Assembly: GCA_046704385.1 (NCBI GenBank)
Contig: JBJKSB010000075.1
Span: 1-18,575, forward strand
From: GH45 sp046704385
Lineage (GTDB): Bacteria; Bacteroidota; Bacteroidia; Bacteroidales; SZUA-534
Length of the DNA: 18,575 bases
Reading direction: 5' to 3'
The translations under genes and the position numbers were made by a program. Below, piece after piece: positions 14,661 to 18,575 of this stretch. Numbering within the stretch: the stretch's first letter is position 1; every line of letters starts with the position of its first letter. Below the pieces are notes generated by a model. It ran no database searches. It saw nothing but the letters and a program-made list of their open reading frames with translations, and was not told the origin of the DNA.

Positions 14661-15803
14661 ATGAAAGAACATTTAGATACATTCAAACACTATAAAACTC
14701 CCTTTTACTGGTACGATGTTGACCTATTAGAGCAAACATTAAAGTCGGTAAAAGTCGAGTCGGAGAAATATGGGTATACCGTTCACTATGCAGTTAAAGC
14801 CAATGCCAATATGCCCATTCTAAAAAAAATAAGGGAATATGGCCTGGGGTCAGACTGTGTTAGTGGAAACGAGGTTTTAGCTTCCGTTGAAGCCGGTTTT
14901 GATAAGGATAAAATTGTTTATGCAGGTGTCGGAAAATCAGATGATGAAATTACCGTCGGCTTACAACACGATATTTTCTGCTTTAATGTTGAATCGATTC
15001 CGGAACTGGAGGTTATCAATGAAATCGCTGCTAAAATGGACAAAAAAGCCCGTGTGGCCCTCCGGATAAATCCAAATGTAAATGCCTCTACACATCACTA
15101 TATCACCACCGGGTTACAAGAGAATAAATTCGGGATAAACATGTGGGAGATGGAAGATGTCATTTTAGCACTTCAAAAAATGGAAGCGATTGAACTAATT
15201 GGTCTGCACTTTCATATTGGATCACAAATTACCAATTTACAGGACTTTAAAGGACTTTGCCTACGGGTTAACGAAATACAGGAATGGTTCTACGCCCGTC
15301 AGATTATTGTTGACCATGTGAATGTTGGAGGTGGCCTGGGTATTGATTACAAACAACCCAACGGGCATTCTGTACCTGATTTTGCTTCGTATTTCAAAAT
15401 ATTCGACGATTTTCTGGAATTACGTCCTAAACAAAAACTTCATTTTGAATTGGGCCGGGCCATTGTTGGCCAATGTGGTAACTTAATTACCCGTGTTTTA
15501 TATATTAAAAAAGGGGTACAAACCAATTTTGCCATTGTGGATGCCGGCATGACTGAATTAATTCGTCCTGCCTTATATCAGGCTGTGCATATGATTGAAA
15601 ACTTATCATCGGAATTACCCGAAGTAAAATATGATGTGGTTGGTCCTATCTGTGAATCGAGCGATACTTTTGCCAAGGCGGTACTATTGCCTGAAACCAA
15701 AAGGAATGATTTTGTTGCCATACGCAGTGCAGGAGCCTACGGTGAAGTGATGGCTTCACGATATAACCTGCGTAATTTGGCTAAAGCCTATTATTCAAAA
15801 TAG
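14661..15803 (+). CDS. lysA: Diaminopimelate decarboxylase
   Basis: The 380-residue protein is a fold type III PLP decarboxylase that converts meso-diaminopimelate to L-lysine, the last step of lysine synthesis. It has the PLP lysine K46 in HYAVKANAN, LHFHIGSQI at 182-190, GGGLGIDY, the phosphate-binding ELGRAIVG, the active-site CESSDTFA starting at C331 and GAYGEVMASRYN near 366-377. The specificity helix sits in the DAP type region (SSDTF rather than the ornithine type). It lies 27 nt downstream of lysC, so the first and last lysine enzymes share an operon and the leader control in front. It is a little shorter at the N-terminus than E. coli LysA (420 residues), but all catalytic elements are present. 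Confidence 0.94.
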   Translation: MKEHLDTFKHYKTPFYWYDVDLLEQTLKSVKVESEKYGYTVHYAVKANANMPILKKIREYGLGSDCVSGNEVLASVEAGFDKDKIVYAGVGKSDDEITVGLQHDIFCFNVESIPELEVINEIAAKMDKKARVALRINPNVNASTHHYITTGLQENKFGINMWEMEDVILALQKMEAIELIGLHFHIGSQITNLQDFKGLCLRVNEIQEWFYARQIIVDHVNVGGGLGIDYKQPNGHSVPDFASYFKIFDDFLELRPKQKLHFELGRAIVGQCGNLITRVLYIKKGVQTNFAIVDAGMTELIRPALYQAVHMIENLSSELPEVKYDVVGPICESSDTFAKAVLLPETKRNDFVAIRSAGAYGEVMASRYNLRNLAKAYYSK

Positions 15804-15830
15804 ATTTATCGAAGAAACCAGGATTTCCGT

Positions 15831-15865
15831 TTGAATAAAAAAGATTTTGGGTTGTGAAACCAAAA
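15831..15865 (-). terminator. Possible terminator for the minus-strand S1-domain gene
   Basis: TTTTGG (15845-15850) and CCAAAA (15860-15865) form a 6-bp stem with partial further pairing. Read on the minus strand it is followed by a T-rich tract (complement of the A run at 15838-15842). It lies about 128 nt past the stop of the minus gene, so the assignment is uncertain. Confidence 0.3.
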
Positions 15866-15895
15866 CAAAATGGGAACGATTCAAAATACGGATAG

Positions 15896-15916
15896 TACAT
15901 TCATAAAGTTCTGTTT
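15896..15916 (+). repeat. 21-nt dispersed repeat, copy 2
   Basis: This copy is identical over 21 nt to 3588-3608 and in the same orientation, 92 nt after the lysA stop. The rest of this 189-nt convergent spacer holds only a small palindrome, GTTACGTAAC at 15976-15985, and the hairpin described above. Confidence 0.7.
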
Positions 15917-15992
15917 AAATACGCATTAGCTGATATATTTATAAACGAACAACTTAGTCATCCTATGAGCTTTATGTTACGTAACGAACCAT

Positions 15993-16826
15993 TTACTGTA
16001 CCAATTTAATAGCTTCTTTTTCAACCAGAATTAATTTTGCTTTATAAAGTTTACCAACAGCCTTTTTAAAGTCTTTTTTGCTGACAGAAAAGGTTTTATA
16101 TATTAATTCCGGCGAACTTTTATCACCTATAGGCAGATTTCCACCGGCCTTTTTCAATGCCTTAAGAATTTTTTCAGCCAATGGATCAATTTTTCCATAA
16201 CCCGGCCTTTGAAGCATCAGGTCAATCTTTTCATCTTCCCGTACCTTCTTGATGTATCCTTTAATTTTTTGGCCTCGTTTTAAAGGTTGGAAAACTTCAT
16301 TTTTATATAGTAATCCAGAATGTAAATTATTAATTACTGCCACATAGCCAATATCCGATTTATTACTTATCAATAAATCAACTTCCTGCCCTTCTTCATA
16401 TTCAGGTGGAGTGTTGTCAAGAAATTTTGACAATTTTGATGATGCCACCAGGCGCTGCGTTTCATGGTCTATATAAATATAAACCAGGTAATGTTTCCCC
16501 TCCTCCATGTCCTGTTTCTGTTCACGATAAGGTACCAATATATGCTTATCAAGGCCCCAGTCGAGCCAAGCCCCGGTTTTATTCACTTCAACCACTTGCA
16601 GTACAGCAAATTCTTCAGCAATGGCAAAAGGTTCACGGGTGGTGGCTATCCAACGATCTTCTGAATCTTTATATAAAAACACTTCCAGCTTATCACCCAC
16701 TTCAGTATTAGGTGGCACTTGCCTGGCCGGTAATAATATCTCGCCATTATCCCCTCCGTCAAGGTATAACCCGAAATCGAGTATTTTCACTACCTGTAAC
16801 TCATTATACTTACCTAAATCAGCCAT
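15993..16826 (-). CDS. S1-domain RNA-binding protein, CvfB/YitL family
   Basis: The 277-residue protein starts MADLGKYNELQVVKILDFG with LYLDGGDNGEILLPARQVP, the N-terminal S1-like OB fold of the CvfB/YitL family. A second S1-like unit follows (VVEVNKTGAWLDWGLDKHIL, then YREQKQDMEEGKHYLVYIYI). A third spans ~135-205 (VDLLISNKSDIGYVAVINN, LKRGQKIKGYIKKVREDEKI). A C-terminal winged helix at ~210-277 (AEKILKALKKAGGNLPIGDK, SVSKKDFKKAVGKLYK) completes the family architecture. Such proteins bind RNA in the cytoplasm; in staphylococci CvfB affects virulence gene expression. Its exact role here is unknown. The gene stands alone on the minus strand, convergent with lysA, with a natural ATG at 16824-16826. 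Confidence 0.9.
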   Translation of the reverse strand: MADLGKYNELQVVKILDFGLYLDGGDNGEILLPARQVPPNTEVGDKLEVFLYKDSEDRWIATTREPFAIAEEFAVLQVVEVNKTGAWLDWGLDKHILVPYREQKQDMEEGKHYLVYIYIDHETQRLVASSKLSKFLDNTPPEYEEGQEVDLLISNKSDIGYVAVINNLHSGLLYKNEVFQPLKRGQKIKGYIKKVREDEKIDLMLQRPGYGKIDPLAEKILKALKKAGGNLPIGDKSSPELIYKTFSVSKKDFKKAVGKLYKAKLILVEKEAIKLVQ

Positions 16827-16917
16827 TACAAAACGTGTACTTTATTAATAATTAAAATATTATAAGGTGCAAAGAAAGTCAATTTGCAGATGCGAAAATA
16901 TAATTTCAGATAAAAAT

Positions 16918-17142
16918 CTATTTTAACTTAACAAATTCTTTCAAATCGGAATGTAAGATAGCCTCAATTTCAGCAAATTTATCCTGGTGAGTTTCAGTAA
17001 ATAACTTTCCAAAATGAGGGTATTCATTCCAGTTGTTTTTACGCAATTCCAAAGGTTTATGAAATTTGCGCAATAAAGAATTGTAATTAAACGATGCTAT
17101 TGAATCAGCGGAATAACCAGTTGTATTATCAAGAATGAACAT
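16918..17142 (-). CDS. Small protein of unknown function (74 residues)
   Basis: The frame extends to a TTG at 17158-17160, but that codon lies inside a TATTTTTG promoter-like box; the ATG at 17140-17142 (MFILDNTTGYSADSIASFNY) is preferred. The product is soluble, has no signal peptide and is mixed charged, with aromatic residues (NNWNEYPHFGKLFTETH) and a helical C-terminus (DKFAEIEAILHSDLKEFVKL). I recognise no family. Its codon use is like its neighbours and it is well placed after a promoter box, so it is probably real. The stop is 92 nt upstream of the S1-domain gene's start, leaving room for a separate promoter for that gene. Confidence 0.55.
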   Translation of the reverse strand: MFILDNTTGYSADSIASFNYNSLLRKFHKPLELRKNNWNEYPHFGKLFTETHQDKFAEIEAILHSDLKEFVKLK

Positions 17143-17157
17143 AAATAATTTTTGCTG

Positions 17158-17165
17158 CAAAAATA
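17158..17165 (-). promoter_or_regulatory. -7 promoter box ahead of the 74-residue protein
   Basis: On the minus strand this reads TATTTTTG, an exact TAnnTTTG match, 15 nt before the ATG. A -33 TTTG at the proper distance is missing, so only half of the promoter is supported. The rest of the spacer to 17292 shows nothing clear. Confidence 0.4.
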
Positions 17166-17292
17166 ATCATTGCCTCCCCATTTTGCATTACAGACCAAGT
17201 TTTTTAAAACATTGAACATACATTATTTTATACTGTTTTATGTTTAATTACCTTGCAATGCCTGATATTAAAAAAAGCATATATTACTCTGA

Positions 17293-17691
17293 TTAATAAA
17301 CTTTTAATGTGTCGCAAAGAATAGTATTATCATATTTTATACCCATAAAAACATAGCTTCGTTTGGTTGATGATTTAAAATCGTACCAGGCAATGCTATC
17401 AGGTAAAGTTTCAGGGCAACTGCAACCTTCATATTCCGCAATTACATTGAAAAAAATAGTGTCGGCAGAGGAATTGTCCAACAAACTGAAAAGCTTACTA
17501 CAATTTGAATAGGTTACATACACCACACCAATCTGAATTGATGAATCAACCGGAATGGAATCGGGCATTTCAAAACGAATTACGGGAACCTCTACCTGGT
17601 TGTAGCATTCACCATCAAGGTTACAACCCGTATTCAGAACCAGTGCCAAACATATAAAAACAAGGCCCTTAACAACAAACTGTTTTTTCAT
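17293..17691 (-). CDS. Predicted lipoprotein with several cysteines
   Basis: The 132-residue protein has a lysine-containing start (MKKQFVVKG), a hydrophobic core (LVFICLALVL) and a lipobox-like NTGC, so cysteine 23 is the probable lipidation site. The mature part is predicted beta-rich and has further cysteines (GECYNQ, SNCSKL, GCSC, ILCDT), which may form disulfides. The segment EYEGCSCPETLPDSIAWYDF is followed by SYVFMGIKY and a final CDTLKVY. It lacks a named domain that I recognise. It should be attached to the periplasmic face of the inner membrane or to the outer membrane. It stands alone, with spacers of over 110 nt on both sides. Confidence 0.72.
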   Translation of the reverse strand: MKKQFVVKGLVFICLALVLNTGCNLDGECYNQVEVPVIRFEMPDSIPVDSSIQIGVVYVTYSNCSKLFSLLDNSSADTIFFNVIAEYEGCSCPETLPDSIAWYDFKSSTKRSYVFMGIKYDNTILCDTLKVY

Positions 17692-17805
17692 CTCATTTAA
17701 ACTTAGTTATTGTAGTCAAAAAGAAATACCAGAATAGATTACAGGTTGTGCTTTCCCCATCTCAAAAAAGACTAAAATGATGGGAAGGTCTTAAAAGCAA
17801 AAATA

Positions 17806-18246
17806 CTATTCTACCCCATTATGAAACTTTTTGGGACCCTTTTCACCAGAGGAAAGATCTGTCTCACCATCATCGGTAAATTTCAACCGAATAGCATTCC
17901 AGTCTTCATCCAACGATACTTTTGTAACTCCTTCCAGATCAAAAGAATCAAATATTTCCACAACCGAATCCTCATCCAATTCGGTATCATACTGCTCTGA
18001 ACTTGATTTTGGATAACAGAACCAAAAATATGCACCTGGTTCCAAAGAACTAATCACCTCAGAAATAACTGCATTGGCCTCTTCTTCATCCTGAGCAAAA
18101 ACCTGAACATAATTATAATAATCCTGAACTTCATCATGGATTTCTACATTCAATTCGTCTAAAAGTTCGTAATATTCCTCAGGAGCATTCAATACTAAAA
18201 CCGGATCCTTATCAACAAGGTGCAGTTTTTTAAAAATCGGGTTCAT
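17806..18246 (-). CDS. DUF3052-like protein
   Basis: The 146-residue acidic cytoplasmic protein has the outline of the DUF3052 family: VLVLNAPEEYYELLDEL near the N-terminus, a central VQVFAQDEEEANAVISEVI, then LEPGAYFWFCYPKSSS, and near the end LDEDSVVEIFDSF and VSLDEDWNAIRLKF. The last ~20 residues (DLSSGEKGPKKFHNGVE) are an extension beyond the core. The function of the family is unknown; it resembles a Rossmann-type fold similar to methyltransferase C-terminal halves, without a cofactor motif that I can see. The start ATG is at 18244-18246 and no in-frame alternative fits better. Family assignment is from recognition of the motif order only. Confidence 0.7.
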   Translation of the reverse strand: MNPIFKKLHLVDKDPVLVLNAPEEYYELLDELNVEIHDEVQDYYNYVQVFAQDEEEANAVISEVISSLEPGAYFWFCYPKSSSEQYDTELDEDSVVEIFDSFDLEGVTKVSLDEDWNAIRLKFTDDGETDLSSGEKGPKKFHNGVE

Positions 18247-18575
18247 TTTCTAAATCAGAATTAAATAAAGTTAAAACTGTAAAAAAGATTTTAAATGTTA
18301 GTTAATAAAATACATGGTTAAAAATAAGTTTTTAATTCTTTAAAATCCAAAAAAATATGATGCAAATTGCATATAAATCTTTAAACTGTTTTTTATTGAC
18401 GACCACTGGTACTGACAGATATACCCTGTAACGTATAGGAATTATTATAAATAATTAATATGTCTATCGGGAATCAGTAATAACATTCTTATAATTTATA
18501 GAAACTGAAGCTATTAGCAATCTTTCAAATATTTTCTCACCATAGTATCGTCGATTTACTTTGTAGCAAAATTCA
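18247..18575. other. AT-rich spacer without a recognisable gene
   Basis: No frame with coding character was seen on either strand. It contains two short perfect inverted repeats: ATGCAAATTGCAT at 18360-18372 and AATTATTATAAATAATT at 18440-18456. It presumably holds the promoter of the DUF3052-like gene and possibly that of a gene beyond the right edge. Confidence 0.5.

Noticed and set aside
16406..16848. Plus-strand frames opposite the S1-domain gene
   Set aside because: They overlap a well-supported gene on the other strand, and the peptides are Pro/Ser-rich without any domain.

Overview
The window comes from the chromosome of a member of the Bacteroidota, probably a marine or anaerobic Bacteroidales/Marinilabiliales-type organism. 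The evidence is a type IX secretion (T9SS) gene set, AT-rich spacers, few Shine-Dalgarno sequences, promoters of the TTTG-n19-TAnnTTTG type, a Reg_prop/Y_Y_Y sensor and the Bacteroidota-type GlmU-like enzyme. The genus assignment is inference only.

Left part (1-7978, all + strand). The 3' end of a large secreted adhesin-like protein with near-identical Ig-like repeats and a type B T9SS sorting domain overlaps a PorP/SprF-family outer membrane protein. A PD40-propeller/PKD protein follows. After a 214-nt spacer with repeats come a secreted protein of unknown function and, overlapping it by 14 nt, a large membrane sensor: signal peptide, Reg_prop propellers, Y_Y_Y domain, one membrane span, coiled coil and SpoIIE/PP2C phosphatase. 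The first three genes look like a secretion cassette and the last two like a surface-sensing pair.

Middle (8102-13009). A stand-alone trpB on the minus strand is divergent from a GlmU-like sugar nucleotidyltransferase/acyltransferase. A 476-nt spacer then holds a striking degenerate tandem array, twelve 21-nt rows in strict phase. An MFS exporter and a pentapeptide-repeat protein, probably co-transcribed, follow.

Lysine operon (13098-15803). This is the most interesting part. A near-consensus Bacteroidota promoter is followed by a 24-codon open frame with five lysine codons. Directly after its stop codon lies an 8-nt segment exactly complementary to the 5' arm of a strong intrinsic terminator. 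The terminator sits just before the genes for aspartate kinase (lysC, first step of lysine synthesis) and diaminopimelate decarboxylase (lysA, last step). This layout is what a ribosome-mediated lysine attenuator should look like.

Right part (15993-18246, minus strand). It holds an S1-domain RNA-binding protein of the CvfB/YitL type, a small unknown protein, a cysteine-containing lipoprotein and a DUF3052-like protein. The last 329 nt carry no recognisable gene. No tRNA, rRNA, CRISPR array, insertion sequence or prophage gene was seen.
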